A DNA stretch of 64,000 bases from Streptomyces fulvoviolaceus (GTDB taxonomy: Bacteria; Actinomycetota; Actinomycetes; Streptomycetales; Streptomycetaceae), in the NCBI RefSeq assembly GCF_000718165.1, contig NZ_JOEY01000049.1, forward strand, positions 11,201 to 75,200. The letters are read 5' to 3'. Made by a program: the position numbers and the translations under genes. Positions within the stretch are counted from its first letter, which is position 1, and each line of letters starts with the position of its first letter. The notes beneath the pieces were generated by a model, which ran no database searches, was not told the origin of the DNA, and saw only the letters and a list, made by a program, of their open reading frames with translations. This document shows positions 35,961-45,264 of the stretch, in pieces.

Positions 35961-36533
35961 ATGCGACGTACCGCCCGTCTGCTGACCGGTACCGCGCTCG
36001 CCGTCGCCGCCGCGGGCCTCGCCACGGCACCGGCGTACGGCGGCGGCGCCTCTTATTTGGCGGATCACCTCCGGGGCGCTACAGCCGGTGTCGAGACCGC
36101 GGGCGGCCTGGAGGTCTACCCGTCCTCCGTGGTGCCGGGAGGGCAGGTCACCGTGAACACGGCGGCGTGCGGGGATGACGGTACGGCGGCGGGCGACGCC
36201 AGCGCGGTCGGCGCCGGAGCCTTCACGCTGGCGCCCAGCACGCACGAGGGCGACGCGATCGGGCAGTTCCGGGTGCCGCCGAGCGCGCAGCAGGGGACGT
36301 ACGAGATCGCCGCGGCGTGCACGGAGGGCGGGCGGCGGGTGACGGGCGACCTGGTGGTCACGCTGGCCTCCGCCCGTGAGCAGGTGTATCCCCGAGGAAG
36401 TGTGAAGACGGGGGTCGGCGGCGCACTGGGCCCCGACCCCGTACAGACCGCGGCCGGCGTGGCGGCTCTCGCCGTCGCCGCCGCGGGCGGTACCTGGCTC
36501 CTGCATCGCCGGGCGAGAGGCGACGGGATCTGA
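35961..36533 (+). CDS. Secreted protein with C-terminal sorting-like tail
   Basis: The 190-residue protein has an N-terminal signal peptide (about 1-26) and a beta-type domain with two Cys (70 and 120). The end is SVKTG (147-151), a hydrophobic helix (161-181) and a basic tail (HRRARGDGI). Motif, helix and basic tail are the three parts of a sortase signal, but SVKTG is not LPxTG or LAxTG. A class F sortase gene follows 109 bp downstream, so it may be that enzyme's substrate. ATG 35961 has GAAGGAG upstream. Confidence 0.75.
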   Translation: MRRTARLLTGTALAVAAAGLATAPAYGGGASYLADHLRGATAGVETAGGLEVYPSSVVPGGQVTVNTAACGDDGTAAGDASAVGAGAFTLAPSTHEGDAIGQFRVPPSAQQGTYEIAAACTEGGRRVTGDLVVTLASAREQVYPRGSVKTGVGGALGPDPVQTAAGVAALAVAAAGGTWLLHRRARGDGI

Positions 36534-36642
36534 CGGACACCCTCCGCTGTCCGTCCGCCGGTACCGCATGTCCCCTCCCCCTCCGGGTCCGACGCCCCTC
36601 GCGGCCCGGAGGGGGACCAGGGCTGTTGACGAGGAGGCTCGA

Positions 36643-37272
36643 GTGCGCAGGTTCAGCAACGTCGCGATAGCGGCCGTCACCGTGGTCGCCCTGTGCTGCG
36701 GCGCCTGGCTGCTGCGCAGTGGCGCCGCGACGCACGCGCCGCCGCAGCCGTCCGCGGCCCAGGCCCGCTCGGGCCACGGCGACGGCCACACCGACCCGCG
36801 GTCCGCGCCCGCGCTGCCGCCCTCCCCGCCCGACCGCATCCGCATCCCGGCGATCCGCGTGAACGCCCCCCTGATGGGCCTCGGCCTCACCCCCACCGGC
36901 AGCCTCGACGTCCCGCCCGCCGAGCGGACGAACCTCGCCGGCTGGTACGAGGCCGGCACCACCCCCGGCGAGACGGGCACCGCGATCGTCGCCGGCCATG
37001 TCGACAACGCCGACGGACCCGCCGTCTTCTACGGCCTCGGCGCCCTGAAGAAGGGCGCGGCCATCGAGGTGGACCGGCGCGACGGAAGCGTCGCGGTGTT
37101 CACCGTCGACGCGATCGAGGTGTACGACGCGAAGGGCTTCCCCGACGAGAAGGTGTACGGAGCCGCGAAAAGGCCCGAGCTGCGGGTGATCACGTGTGGT
37201 GGGGGCTACTCACGGTCGACCGGTTACAAGGGGAACGTGGTCGTGTTCGCGCACCTCACGGGGAGCCGCTGA
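36643..37272 (+). CDS. srtF: Class F sortase
   Basis: The 209-residue protein has an N-terminal membrane anchor (about 6-24), a Pro-rich stalk and a sortase domain. Catalytic residues are His119 (IVAGHVDN), Cys185 (RVITCGGGY) and Arg191. The class F call rests on the short domain and the ITCGG context typical of actinobacteria. GTG 36643 has GAGGAGG 6 nt upstream; a frame from 36568 was rejected. The 3' end overlaps the convergent kinase gene by 17 bp. The upstream secreted protein is the obvious candidate substrate. Confidence 0.85.
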   Translation: MRRFSNVAIAAVTVVALCCGAWLLRSGAATHAPPQPSAAQARSGHGDGHTDPRSAPALPPSPPDRIRIPAIRVNAPLMGLGLTPTGSLDVPPAERTNLAGWYEAGTTPGETGTAIVAGHVDNADGPAVFYGLGALKKGAAIEVDRRDGSVAVFTVDAIEVYDAKGFPDEKVYGAAKRPELRVITCGGGYSRSTGYKGNVVVFAHLTGSR

Positions 37273-37798
37273 CAACCCTCTGGGCGATCGTTCGCGCGCA
37301 CCCCAGCGACTCCGCCCGCGCTGTGTCGACCTCCACGTCGTAGACCACACCCTGGTGGACCGGCTCCGCCTGCTGCTCCGCCATCCCCCGCACCCGGTCG
37401 CCGCGGGCGATCTCGCGGCCGGCGGCCACCGCGGCCTCGCAGCGGACGCCGACCCAGAGCACGTCCAGTCCGTCGAGGACCTTGCGCCAGCGCTCCTGGG
37501 TCGCCGCTCCGCCGAGGAAGACGTCGTCGATGATCACCCGGGCACCGGCGTGCACCATCGCGGCGATCCCCGCCGCCCACGCCGCCTCCAGGGCCATGAA
37601 CTCCGGGCCGACGTTCACCCCGCCGTCCGGGGCGAACTCGATGCCCGTGCCCGACCCCGGCATCGCCTCGATCAGCGAATCGACCCCGAAGGCCAGCCAC
37701 GGATCCGGCAACACCGCCTGCAGACACCGCACGATCCCGGACTTGCCGGAGCTGGAGCCGCCGTTGAGCACGATCACCTGAGTCGTCACGCGGGTCAC
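37256..37798 (-). CDS. Chloramphenicol phosphotransferase-like (CPT) kinase
   Basis: The 180-residue P-loop kinase has Walker [10 protein letters not shown] near residue 13, [11 protein letters not shown] (the CPT-type Asp) and [32 protein letters not shown] follows in the lid region. CPT enzymes phosphorylate the 3-hydroxyl of chloramphenicol in producing Streptomyces, but many relatives are general small kinases. No chloramphenicol genes are nearby. Confidence 0.85.
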   Translation of the reverse strand: MTRVTTQVIVLNGGSSSGKSGIVRCLQAVLPDPWLAFGVDSLIEAMPGSGTGIEFAPDGGVNVGPEFMALEAAWAAGIAAMVHAGARVIIDDVFLGGAATQERWRKVLDGLDVLWVGVRCEAAVAAGREIARGDRVRGMAEQQAEPVHQGVVYDVEVDTARAESLGCARTIAQRVVSGSP

Positions 37799-37832
37799 AC
37801 TAAGAGGCCGCCTGGCGGCCCTCCACTCGTTT

Positions 37833-38615
37833 TCACGCGAGCCACTGCTCGTACGCCAGGTTCGCCACCAGCGCGAACACCACCGTCAGCAGCACGACCC
37901 GGACGAACTCGCTGCCCTTCTTCAGTGCCGTGTGCGCGCCCAGCGTGCCGCCCGCCAGGTTGAACACCGCCATCAGCCCCGCCAGCTGCCACAGCACCGT
38001 GCCCTGCCAGGCGAAGGTGGCGAGCGCGCCCGCGTTGGTGCAGCAGTTGACGATCTTGGCGGTGGCGGAGGCGGTCACCAGGTCGAGGTGGAGGACGGCG
38101 GTGAGGGCGAGGACGAGGAACGTGCCGGTGCCGGGGCCGATCAAACCGTCGTAGAAGCCGATGCCGAGGCCCGCGAGGCCGATCGCGGCGAGGATCTGGC
38201 GGCGGGTGACCGGGCCGGTCGCGGGGGCGGTGCCGAAGGCGGGGCGCAGGATCACGAAGGCGGCCACGGCCAGGAGCACCACCATGATCACGGGCTTCAG
38301 CACGTCCGTACTCATACCGGCCGCGAAGAAGGCCCCGGCGGAGGAGCCCGCGAGGGCCGCGAGACCGATGCGTACGGCCATCCGCACGTCGACGGTCGCC
38401 TTGCGGGCGTAAGTCACCGCGGCGCCCGAGGTGCCGACGATGGCGACCGCCTTGTTGGTGCCCAGCGCGTACGCGGCCGGGGTACTGGAGGGCAGGCCGA
38501 GCAGCAGCACCGGGAGCAGGAGCAGACCCCCGCCGCCGACCACGGCGTCGATCCAGCCGGCCGCGAGGGCCGCGAGGCACAGGACGACGATCATGGTCAG
38601 CGATATGTCGGGCAT
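37833..38615 (-). CDS. TSUP-family permease (TauE/SafE)
   Basis: The 260-residue protein has about eight hydrophobic segments in two repeats. The TSUP hallmarks are [20 protein letters not shown] and [17 protein letters not shown]. The family exports or imports sulfite, sulfoacetate and related organosulfur anions; the specific substrate is unknown. ATG 38615 lacks a ribosome site but has TAGGGT 7 nt upstream, suggesting a leaderless transcript. A frame extending to 38708 was rejected for lack of any start signal. Confidence 0.88.
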   Translation of the reverse strand: MPDISLTMIVVLCLAALAAGWIDAVVGGGGLLLLPVLLLGLPSSTPAAYALGTNKAVAIVGTSGAAVTYARKATVDVRMAVRIGLAALAGSSAGAFFAAGMSTDVLKPVIMVVLLAVAAFVILRPAFGTAPATGPVTRRQILAAIGLAGLGIGFYDGLIGPGTGTFLVLALTAVLHLDLVTASATAKIVNCCTNAGALATFAWQGTVLWQLAGLMAVFNLAGGTLGAHTALKKGSEFVRVVLLTVVFALVANLAYEQWLA

Positions 38616-38622
38616 GATCGCG

Positions 38623-38628
38623 ACCCTA
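38623..38628 (-). promoter_or_regulatory. -10 element of a leaderless TSUP permease transcript
   Basis: On the minus strand TAGGGT is followed by 7 nt and the ATG at 38615. No ribosome site is present. Confidence 0.45.
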
Positions 38629-38853
38629 AGGGACGGGATACCTGCCCCAGCCATCGATCGTGCGGGCGGGGTGTGACGTGCGTCGCTCGTAGACGATGCA
38701 GTCTGCACCTGTCGGCCTTCGTCAGCGCCGAAACGGGAGGCCGGGGCCCCTTCCCCGCTTCACGACCCGCATCACCTCACAGTCCGTCCCCTGCGCACAC
38801 CCCGAACCCTCACACCCATGTCCGGCCGCCGCTGAGGGCAGCGTTCCTCGCGA

Positions 38854-38891
38854 GAAACAGACGTGATGCGGCCGGGTAACACCGGCACCGC
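38854..38891 (+). promoter_or_regulatory. GlnR-type box upstream of the nitrite reductase operon
   Basis: GAAAC (38854), GATGC (38865), GTAAC (38876) and ACCGC (38887) are spaced by exactly 6 nt each, the layout of an actinomycete GlnR site. Only GTAAC is a perfect half-site. The box ends 12 nt before ATG 38904, the same distance as at nasA. GlnR control of nirB in S. coelicolor is known; binding here is inferred. Confidence 0.6.
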
Positions 38892-38903
38892 ACGCTCCTA
38901 GAC

Positions 38904-40121
38904 ATGACCTCGAATACGCGTGTGGTGGTGATCGGCGCCGGACTCGCGGGCGTCCGTCTCGCCCGGCGACTCGGCGAGCTCGGCACGTCCGTGACGCTGA
39001 TCGGCGAGGAGGAGCACCGCCCGTACAACCGGGTGCTGCTCGCCGAGGTGCTGGCCGGACGGTACACGCCCGACGTGATCGCGCTGCCCACGCCCGCCGA
39101 GCTGACCCGCACCCGGGTCACCGGCATCGACCGCGGCGCACGCACCGTCGAGTGCGCGGACGGTTCGAAGATCGCATACGACACGCTGGTCCTGGCCACC
39201 GGCTCCAACCCGGTGCTGCCGCCCCTGCGCGGCCTGTTCACCCCCGACCACGAGCTGCCCGAGGGCATCCACGCCTTCCGCACGATGGACGACTGCCTGG
39301 GCCTGTCCGAGGCGGTCCGGCCGGGGGCCAAGGCGGTCGTGATCGGCGGCGGGCTCCTCGGGGTCTCCGCGGCCCGCGCGCTCGCCCAGCGCGGCGCCCA
39401 GGTCGTGCTCGCCCAGCAGTCCGAGCGGCTCATGGAGCGCCAGCTCGACCCGAGCGCCTCGAAGCTGGTGAAGCGCCACCTGAAGGACCTCGGCGTCGAG
39501 GTCCACACCGAGTGCCGCGTCCGTGACGTGCGCGTCGTCAACGGCAAGGTCCGCTCGGTCGAGATGGCCGACGGATACGCCCTCGACGCCGACATCGTGG
39601 TCCTCGCCTGCGGGGTCCACCCGCGTGTGGGCCTCGCCCAGATCGCGGGCCTCGACGTACGCAAGGGGATCATCGTCGACGACGAACTCCGTACGTCCGA
39701 CCCGCACATCCACGCCATCGGCGACTGCGCCCAGCACGACGGAAACATCTACGGGCTGGCCACTCCGGCCCTCGAACAGGCCGATGTGCTCGCCGAGTTG
39801 CTGGCCGGTCGGGCGAACGCCCGCTACACCGGCACCCGTTCACTGACCCGGCTCACCCTGCCCGGTCAGAGCGCCTTCGACCTCGCCGCCTTCGGCGAGA
39901 CGGAGCCGCGCCCCGGGGACGACGTCGTGCAGCTCGCCGACGCCACCCGCGGCACCTACCGCAAGGTCGTCGTCCGCGACGACCGCCTGGTCGGCGGGGT
40001 CCTCGTCGGCGAACTCGGCACCGTCGGCGCACTCGCCCGCGCCTGGGAGGGAGCAGAGCCGCTCCCCACTGACGGCGGCCCCCTGCTCCACCTGCTCACC
40101 AACGATGGAGGCTCCTCATGA
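38904..40121 (+). CDS. FAD/NAD(P) oxidoreductase of nitrate/nitrite assimilation
   Basis: The 405-residue flavoprotein resembles the N-terminal reductase part of NirB or the NasB electron-transfer subunit. FAD motif VVVIGAGLAGVRLAR is at about 7-21, the NAD motif KAVVIGGGLLGVSAAR at mid-protein, and HIHAIGDCAQHDG is the second FAD segment. It probably passes NAD(P)H electrons to NasA, which lacks its own reductase. Its stop overlaps the nirB start (ATGA), so it is first in a three-gene operon behind a GlnR-like box. Confidence 0.88.
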   Translation: MTSNTRVVVIGAGLAGVRLARRLGELGTSVTLIGEEEHRPYNRVLLAEVLAGRYTPDVIALPTPAELTRTRVTGIDRGARTVECADGSKIAYDTLVLATGSNPVLPPLRGLFTPDHELPEGIHAFRTMDDCLGLSEAVRPGAKAVVIGGGLLGVSAARALAQRGAQVVLAQQSERLMERQLDPSASKLVKRHLKDLGVEVHTECRVRDVRVVNGKVRSVEMADGYALDADIVVLACGVHPRVGLAQIAGLDVRKGIIVDDELRTSDPHIHAIGDCAQHDGNIYGLATPALEQADVLAELLAGRANARYTGTRSLTRLTLPGQSAFDLAAFGETEPRPGDDVVQLADATRGTYRKVVVRDDRLVGGVLVGELGTVGALARAWEGAEPLPTDGGPLLHLLTNDGGSS

Positions 40122-42733
40122 CCGCCACCCTGGGGGCCACCCCCACGATCGTGCTCGTCGGCCATGGCATGGTCGGCCAGCGCTTCCTCGAAGCGCTCGC
40201 CGAGCGCGGCATGACCGCCACGCACCGTGTGGTGGTGCTGTGCGAGGAGCCGCGTCCCGCGTACGACCGGGTAGCGCTCACCTCGTACTTCTCGGGCAAG
40301 ACGCCCGAGGACCTCTCGATGACCGACATGGCGTTCATCGAGGAGCACGGCATCGAGCTGTACGTCGGTGACCCGGCCGAGACGGTCGACCGCGAGGCGA
40401 AGAGGGTCACGGCCCGGTCCGGTCAGGTCTTCGAGTACGACACTCTCGTCCTCGCCACCGGCTCGTACCCCTTCGTCCCGCCGGTCCCCAACAAGGACGC
40501 CGAGGGCTGCTTCGTCTACCGCACGATCGAGGACCTCCTCGCCATCGAGGAGTACGCGAAGACCCGCACGACCGGTGCAGTGGTCGGCGGCGGTCTGCTG
40601 GGCCTCGAGGCCGCGGGCGCGCTGAAGGGCCTCGGACTCACCAGCCACATCGTCGAGTTCGCGCCGCGCCTGATGCCGGTGCAGGTCGACGAGGGCGGCG
40701 GCGCGGCGCTGCTGCGCACCATCGAGGAGATGGGCCTGTCCGTGCACACCGGTGTGGGCACGCAGGAGATCGTGGTCGACTCCGAGGGTGCCGTAACCGG
40801 CATGAAGCTCTCCGACGGCTCCGAACTCGCCACCGACCTGGTGGTGTTCAGCGCCGGTGTCCGCCCCCGCGACCAGCTGGCCCGCGACTGCGGCCTGACG
40901 GTCGGCGAGCGCGGCGGCATCACGGTCGACGACCAGTGCCGTACCGTCGCCGACCCGCACGTCTTCGCCATCGGCGAGTGCGCGCTGGCCTCCGACGGCC
41001 GGGTGTACGGCCTGGTGGCCCCCGGTTACGAGCAGGCCGAGACGGCCGCCGCGACGATCGCCGCCGACGAGACCGAGCAGTTGTCGTTCACCGGCGCCGA
41101 CCTCTCCACCAAGCTCAAGCTCCTCGGCGTGGACGTGGCGTCCTTCGGCGACGCGCACGGCACCGCCGAGGACTGCCTCGACGTCGTCTACTCCGACTCC
41201 CGCTCGGGCCTGTACAAGAAGCTGGTCATCGGCCGCGACGGCACGCTGCTCGGCGGCATCCTGGTCGGCGACGCGGAGGCGTACGGCACGCTGAAGGCCT
41301 TCACCGGTTCGGTCCCGCCGGTCTCGCCCGAGTCGCTGGTGCTGCCCGCCGGCGCCGGCGAGTCCGTCCAGCTCGGCCCGACCGCGCTGCCGGACGACGC
41401 GATCATCTGTTCCTGCAACAACGTCCGCAAGGGCACGATCCGCGGCGCGGTCACCGAGCACAACTGCACCACCGTGCCCGAGGTGAAGAAGTGCACCAAG
41501 GCCGGTACGACGTGCGGCAGTTGCGTCAAGGTGCTCGGCCAGCTGGTCACCGCCGAACTGGAGGCGTCCGGCGTCGAGGTCGACAAGGGCCTGTGCGGCT
41601 GCTTCTCGCAGACCCGCGAGGAGCTCTACGAGATCGTCCTCGCCCTGCGCATCAACACCTACCAGGACCTCCTGGACCGCTACGGCCGCGACGGCGCCCG
41701 GGGCGGCGACGGCTGCGAGATCTGCAAGCCGGCGGTCGGCTCGATCATCGCCTCCCTCGCTCCGACGATCGGCGCCGACGGCTACGTCCTGGACGGCGAG
41801 CAGGCCACGCTGCAGGACACCAACGACCACTTCCTGGCCAACCTGCAGAAGAACGGCTCGTACTCGGTCGTCCCGCGCATCCCCGGCGGTGAGATCACCC
41901 CCGAGGGCCTCATCGTGATCGGCGAGATCGCCCGCGACTTCGGCCTCTACACGAAGATCACCGGTGGCCAGCGGATCGACATGTTCGGCGCCCGCGTCGA
42001 GCAACTGCCCCTCATCTGGACCCGGTTGGTGGACGCGGGCTTCGAGTCCGGCCACGCCTACGGCAAGTCCCTGCGCACGGTGAAGTCCTGCGTCGGCCAG
42101 ACCTGGTGCCGCTACGGCGTCCAGGACTCGGTCCGCATGGCGATCGACCTGGAGCTGCGCTACCGGGGCCTGCGGTCGCCCCACAAGCTCAAGTCGGCGG
42201 TGTCGGGCTGCGCCCGCGAGTGCGCGGAGGCCCAGTCGAAGGACTTCGGCATCATCGCCACCGCGGCCGGCTGGAACCTCTACGTCGGCGGCAACGGCGG
42301 CGCCACCCCGCGCCACGCGGACCTGCTGGCCCAGGACCTCACGGACACCGAACTGATCAAGCTGATCGACCGGTTCCTGATGTTCTACATCCGCACCGCC
42401 GACCGCCTGGAGCGCACCTCCACCTGGCTGGAGCGGATCCCCGGCGGCCTGGACCACGTCCGTGACGTGGTCGTGGAGGACTCCCTCGGCATCTGCGAGG
42501 AGCTGGAGTCCCTGATGACGGACCACGTCGCGCACTACGCCGACGAGTGGGCGACCACCATCAACGACCCCGAGAAGCTCGCCCGGTTCGTGTCCTTCGT
42601 GAACGCGCCGGACACCCCCGACCCGGTCGTCGGCTTCGTCCCCGAGCGCGACCAGATCAAGCCCGACCTGCCGCTGCTGTCCATCGGCATGCGCCCCGCT
42701 GAAGACGTCCTGGAAGGAAGCGCCCAGCGATGA
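40118..42733 (+). CDS. nirB: Assimilatory nitrite reductase large subunit
   Basis: The 871-residue enzyme reduces nitrite to ammonium with six electrons from NAD(P)H. An N-terminal FAD/NAD reductase (VLVGHGMVGQRFLEA, GAVVGGGLLGLEAAG) is followed by a BFD-like 2Fe-2S region (CSCNNVRKGTIRGAV, CTKAGTTCGSC). A second Cys-rich segment (GDGCEICKP) comes next. The C-terminal siroheme/4Fe-4S ligands are in SCVGQTWCRYG and SGCARECAEA (about residues 655-705). Overlaps of ATGA on both sides couple it to its neighbours. Full length and intact. Confidence 0.96.
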   Translation: MTATLGATPTIVLVGHGMVGQRFLEALAERGMTATHRVVVLCEEPRPAYDRVALTSYFSGKTPEDLSMTDMAFIEEHGIELYVGDPAETVDREAKRVTARSGQVFEYDTLVLATGSYPFVPPVPNKDAEGCFVYRTIEDLLAIEEYAKTRTTGAVVGGGLLGLEAAGALKGLGLTSHIVEFAPRLMPVQVDEGGGAALLRTIEEMGLSVHTGVGTQEIVVDSEGAVTGMKLSDGSELATDLVVFSAGVRPRDQLARDCGLTVGERGGITVDDQCRTVADPHVFAIGECALASDGRVYGLVAPGYEQAETAAATIAADETEQLSFTGADLSTKLKLLGVDVASFGDAHGTAEDCLDVVYSDSRSGLYKKLVIGRDGTLLGGILVGDAEAYGTLKAFTGSVPPVSPESLVLPAGAGESVQLGPTALPDDAIICSCNNVRKGTIRGAVTEHNCTTVPEVKKCTKAGTTCGSCVKVLGQLVTAELEASGVEVDKGLCGCFSQTREELYEIVLALRINTYQDLLDRYGRDGARGGDGCEICKPAVGSIIASLAPTIGADGYVLDGEQATLQDTNDHFLANLQKNGSYSVVPRIPGGEITPEGLIVIGEIARDFGLYTKITGGQRIDMFGARVEQLPLIWTRLVDAGFESGHAYGKSLRTVKSCVGQTWCRYGVQDSVRMAIDLELRYRGLRSPHKLKSAVSGCARECAEAQSKDFGIIATAAGWNLYVGGNGGATPRHADLLAQDLTDTELIKLIDRFLMFYIRTADRLERTSTWLERIPGGLDHVRDVVVEDSLGICEELESLMTDHVAHYADEWATTINDPEKLARFVSFVNAPDTPDPVVGFVPERDQIKPDLPLLSIGMRPAEDVLEGSAQR

Positions 42734-43080
42734 CCCTGGCACCCGAGACCACCGACCTGAAGGTCCAACTCCAGCTGGCCGACGGCTGGTTCACGGTCTG
42801 CGACCTGAGCCGGCTGCTCCCCGGCCGGGGCGTGGCGGCCCTGCTGCCCGACGGAAGCCAGGTCGCCCTGTTCCGCGACCGCGCCGGCAAGCTGTACGCC
42901 GTCGACAACCGCGACCCGTTCGGCGGTGCGGCGGTCCTCTCCCGCGGCCTGATCGGCTCCCAGCAGGGCCGGCCGTTCGTCGCCTCGCCCCTGCTGAAGC
43001 AGCGCTTCGACCTGGAGTCCGGGCAGTGCCTGGACGACGAGACGGTGAGCATCGCGACGTACGAGGTGCGGGCCTCGTAG
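42730..43080 (+). CDS. nirD: Nitrite reductase small subunit
   Basis: The 116-residue protein has a Rieske-like beta fold (VCDLSRLLPGRGVAALLP, then FRDRAGKLYAVDNRDPFGG). It lacks the Cys and His cluster ligands, as is normal for NirD. It overlaps nirB by ATGA and completes the operon. It stabilises or supports electron flow in the NirB complex. Confidence 0.93.
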   Translation: MTLAPETTDLKVQLQLADGWFTVCDLSRLLPGRGVAALLPDGSQVALFRDRAGKLYAVDNRDPFGGAAVLSRGLIGSQQGRPFVASPLLKQRFDLESGQCLDDETVSIATYEVRAS

Positions 43081-43097
43081 GCCTGTGTCCGGATTTC

Positions 43098-43134
43098 TTG
43101 ACTGATCGTTCTCATTGAATCTAGGCTGCGGTAC
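43098..43134 (+). promoter_or_regulatory. Promoter of the leaderless tetR transcript
   Basis: TTGACT (43098-43103), an 18-nt spacer and TAGGCT (43122-43127) form a good sigma-HrdB-type promoter. The GTG start follows 7 nt after the -10, with no ribosome site. Confidence 0.75.
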
Positions 43135-43716
43135 GTGGCCAGGAGCAAGGAGTTCGATCCGGAGGCCGCGCTGCAGGCAGCCCTGGAGCTGTTCTGGCGG
43201 CGCGGCTACGAGGCGACGTCGATGTCCGACCTCGTCGAGCACCTCGGCATCGGCCGCGCGAGCATCTACGCGACGTTCGGCAACAAGCACGAGCTCTACC
43301 TGAAGGCGCTGGAGCGCTACCAGGAACGACTCCCGGACCTTCTGGGGGAACTCTCCCAGCCAGGACCGGTACTGCCCGCCGTACGGGCACTCGTGCGCCG
43401 GTACGCGGACGAGGCCACCGCCGAAACCCTGCGCCTGCACGGCTGTTTCATCACCAACACGGCGACCGAGCTCGCCCCGCACGACCCCGCCGCCGCGCGG
43501 CAGGTCGAGCGGAACTGGGACCACCTGGAGACCGTGCTGCACTCGGCGCTGGTGCGGGCACAGGCCCAGGGCGAGCTGTCCACCGACCGCGATCCGCTCA
43601 CCCTCGCCCGCATGCTGCTGGTACTGCTGCAGGGCCTCAGGGTCGTCGGCAAGGCATCGCCGGACCCGGCGCGGGTGCGGGACGCGGCGGAACAGTCGCT
43701 GGTGTTGCTCGACTGA
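43135..43716 (+). CDS. TetR-family transcriptional regulator
   Basis: The 193-residue protein has the N-terminal TetR helix-turn-helix (DLVEHLGIGRASIYATFGNK, about 32-51) after FDPEAALQAALELFWRRGYE. A ligand-binding C-terminal domain carries CFITNTATELAPHDP. It lies 86 bp before an SDR gene whose promoter holds a palindrome and direct repeats (43757-43786), so it probably represses that gene and perhaps itself. The inducer is unknown. Confidence 0.9.
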   Translation: MARSKEFDPEAALQAALELFWRRGYEATSMSDLVEHLGIGRASIYATFGNKHELYLKALERYQERLPDLLGELSQPGPVLPAVRALVRRYADEATAETLRLHGCFITNTATELAPHDPAAARQVERNWDHLETVLHSALVRAQAQGELSTDRDPLTLARMLLVLLQGLRVVGKASPDPARVRDAAEQSLVLLD

Positions 43717-43756
43717 GCGCAGGACACTCGGCTCTTTTTATTTGCCGCCATACTGA

Positions 43757-43786
43757 ACCGATCGGTCAAGAACTGCATCGGTCAAG
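43757..43786. promoter_or_regulatory. Putative TetR operator before the SDR gene
   Basis: ACCGATCGGT (43757-43766) is a perfect palindrome. ATCGGTCAAG occurs at 43761 and again at 43777, a 16-bp direct repeat. It lies 16-46 nt before ATG 43803, where a repressor would block transcription. Confidence 0.6.
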
Positions 43787-43802
43787 AGTTACAGGGGAGA
43801 TC

Positions 43803-44570
43803 ATGACCAGCACTCGCTTCACCGACAGGACCGCTCTCGTCACCGGCGCGGGCTCGGGCATAGGCCGGGCGGTCGCCCTCGCGCTCGCCGCCGAGGGGGC
43901 CCAGGTCGTCGTGGCCGGACGGCGACAGGAGCCGCTCGACGAGACGGTGGCCCTGATCGAGCGGGCGGGCGGCAAGGCACTGGCCGTCACCGCCGACGTC
44001 ACACGCGCCGCCGACATCCAGGCCGTCGTGGACGCCGCCGTCGAACGCTTCGGCTCGCTCGACGTGGCGGTCAACAACGCCGGTGTCTTCCGCGGCGGCG
44101 GCCCCCTGGCCGACCTCTCCGAGGAGGACTGGCAGACCCAGCTCGGCATCAACGTCACCGGAGTGTTCCTGGCCCTCCAGGCCGAGATCCGCCAGATGCG
44201 GACCCAGCCGTCCGGCGGCGCGATCGTCAACATCGCCTCCGTCTTCGGCGTCCACACCCGCAACCCCGGAGCCGCCGCCTACGCCGCCACCAAGGCCGCC
44301 GTCTCCGTGCTCACCAGGGGCGCCGCCCTCGACCACATCCGCGAGGGTGTCCGCATCAACGCGGTCAGCCCCGGAGCCGTCGAGACCCCGATGTCCCTGC
44401 GCCCCGGCGAGGACGATGCCGACCGCGCCGAACGCGCCGCGGCCACCCTCCCTCTCGGCCGTATCTCCACCACCGCCGAGATCGCCGCCGCCGTCCTCTA
44501 CCTGGCCTCGGACGACGCGTCCTCGGTGGTGGGCACGGACCTGGTGGTGGACAGCGGGGCGACGGCCTGA
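43803..44570 (+). CDS. Short-chain dehydrogenase/reductase (FabG-like)
   Basis: The 255-residue classical SDR has the cofactor motif TGAGSGIGRAVAL, the NNAG motif VNNAGVFRGG, and the active site IASVFGV … YAATKAAV (Ser-Tyr-Lys). The end LASDDASSVVGTDLVVDSGA is typical of FabG-like proteins. Preference is probably NADP, given the VVAGRR after strand 2. AGGGGAG precedes the start. It is the likely target of the upstream TetR protein. Confidence 0.92.
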   Translation: MTSTRFTDRTALVTGAGSGIGRAVALALAAEGAQVVVAGRRQEPLDETVALIERAGGKALAVTADVTRAADIQAVVDAAVERFGSLDVAVNNAGVFRGGGPLADLSEEDWQTQLGINVTGVFLALQAEIRQMRTQPSGGAIVNIASVFGVHTRNPGAAAYAATKAAVSVLTRGAALDHIREGVRINAVSPGAVETPMSLRPGEDDADRAERAAATLPLGRISTTAEIAAAVLYLASDDASSVVGTDLVVDSGATA

Positions 44571-44606
44571 AAATCCGCTGGAGGGGCGCCACTCCCCCGT
44601 GCTTCC

Positions 44607-45260
44607 ATGGGCGGCATGGTGCCCACCGACCGTCTGCTCGCCTTCGCCGCGATGTCGTTCCTGCTGATCGTGGTCCCCGGCCCCAGTGTGCTGTTCGTGA
44701 TCGGCCGGGCGCTCGCCCAGGGCCGTCGCGCCGCTCTGACCACGGTGGTGGGCAACACCGTCGGCGCCTACGTGCTGATCGTGGCCGTGGCCTTCGGGGT
44801 CGGGTCGATCGTCGAGCGTTCGGTGCTCGTCTTCACGGCGCTCAAGCTGGCCGGTGCCGCCTACCTCGTGTACCTCGGCGTGAAGGCGTGGCGGGGGCGC
44901 GGGTCGCTGCACGCCGCGTTCAGCGGCGACGACTCAGCAGCGGCGCACGGGGGGCTGCGTACGTTCTGGGAGGGCTTCGCCGTCGGCGTGAGCAACCCGA
45001 AGACCATCGTGTTCTTCGCCGCCGTACTGCCGCAGTTCGTCGACCGCGCCCAGGGTCAGGTGGCGGCTCAGATGCTGCTGCTGGGCCTGGTCTTCAACCT
45101 CATCGCGGTCGCGTCCGACGCCGCGTGGGGACTGGTCGCGTCCGGCGCGCGGCACTGGTTCGCGCGCTCGCCGCGGCGGCTGTCCCTGGTGGGCGGCGTC
45201 GGCGGTCTCACGATGATCGGGCTCGGCGTGACGGTGGCCGCGACGGGCCGCAAGGACTGA
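44607..45260 (+). CDS. LysE/RhtB-family amino-acid exporter
   Basis: The 217-residue protein has about six hydrophobic helices and family motifs: FLLIVVPGPSVLFVIGRALAQG at the start, AAYLVYLGVKAWRG in the middle and FAVGVSNPKTIVFFAAVLPQF. Such proteins export amino acids or homoserine lactones. It lies 36 bp after the SDR gene and may share its transcript. ATG 44616 is an alternative start. Confidence 0.9.
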   Translation: MGGMVPTDRLLAFAAMSFLLIVVPGPSVLFVIGRALAQGRRAALTTVVGNTVGAYVLIVAVAFGVGSIVERSVLVFTALKLAGAAYLVYLGVKAWRGRGSLHAAFSGDDSAAAHGGLRTFWEGFAVGVSNPKTIVFFAAVLPQFVDRAQGQVAAQMLLLGLVFNLIAVASDAAWGLVASGARHWFARSPRRLSLVGGVGGLTMIGLGVTVAATGRKD

Positions 45261-45264
45261 GGCG

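Noticed and set aside
39956..42742. Very long reading frame (over 900 codons) antisense to nirB
   Set aside because: It is the GC-rich shadow of a clearly real gene, with Arg/Gly/Asp/Val-rich low-complexity sequence and no recognisable domain.
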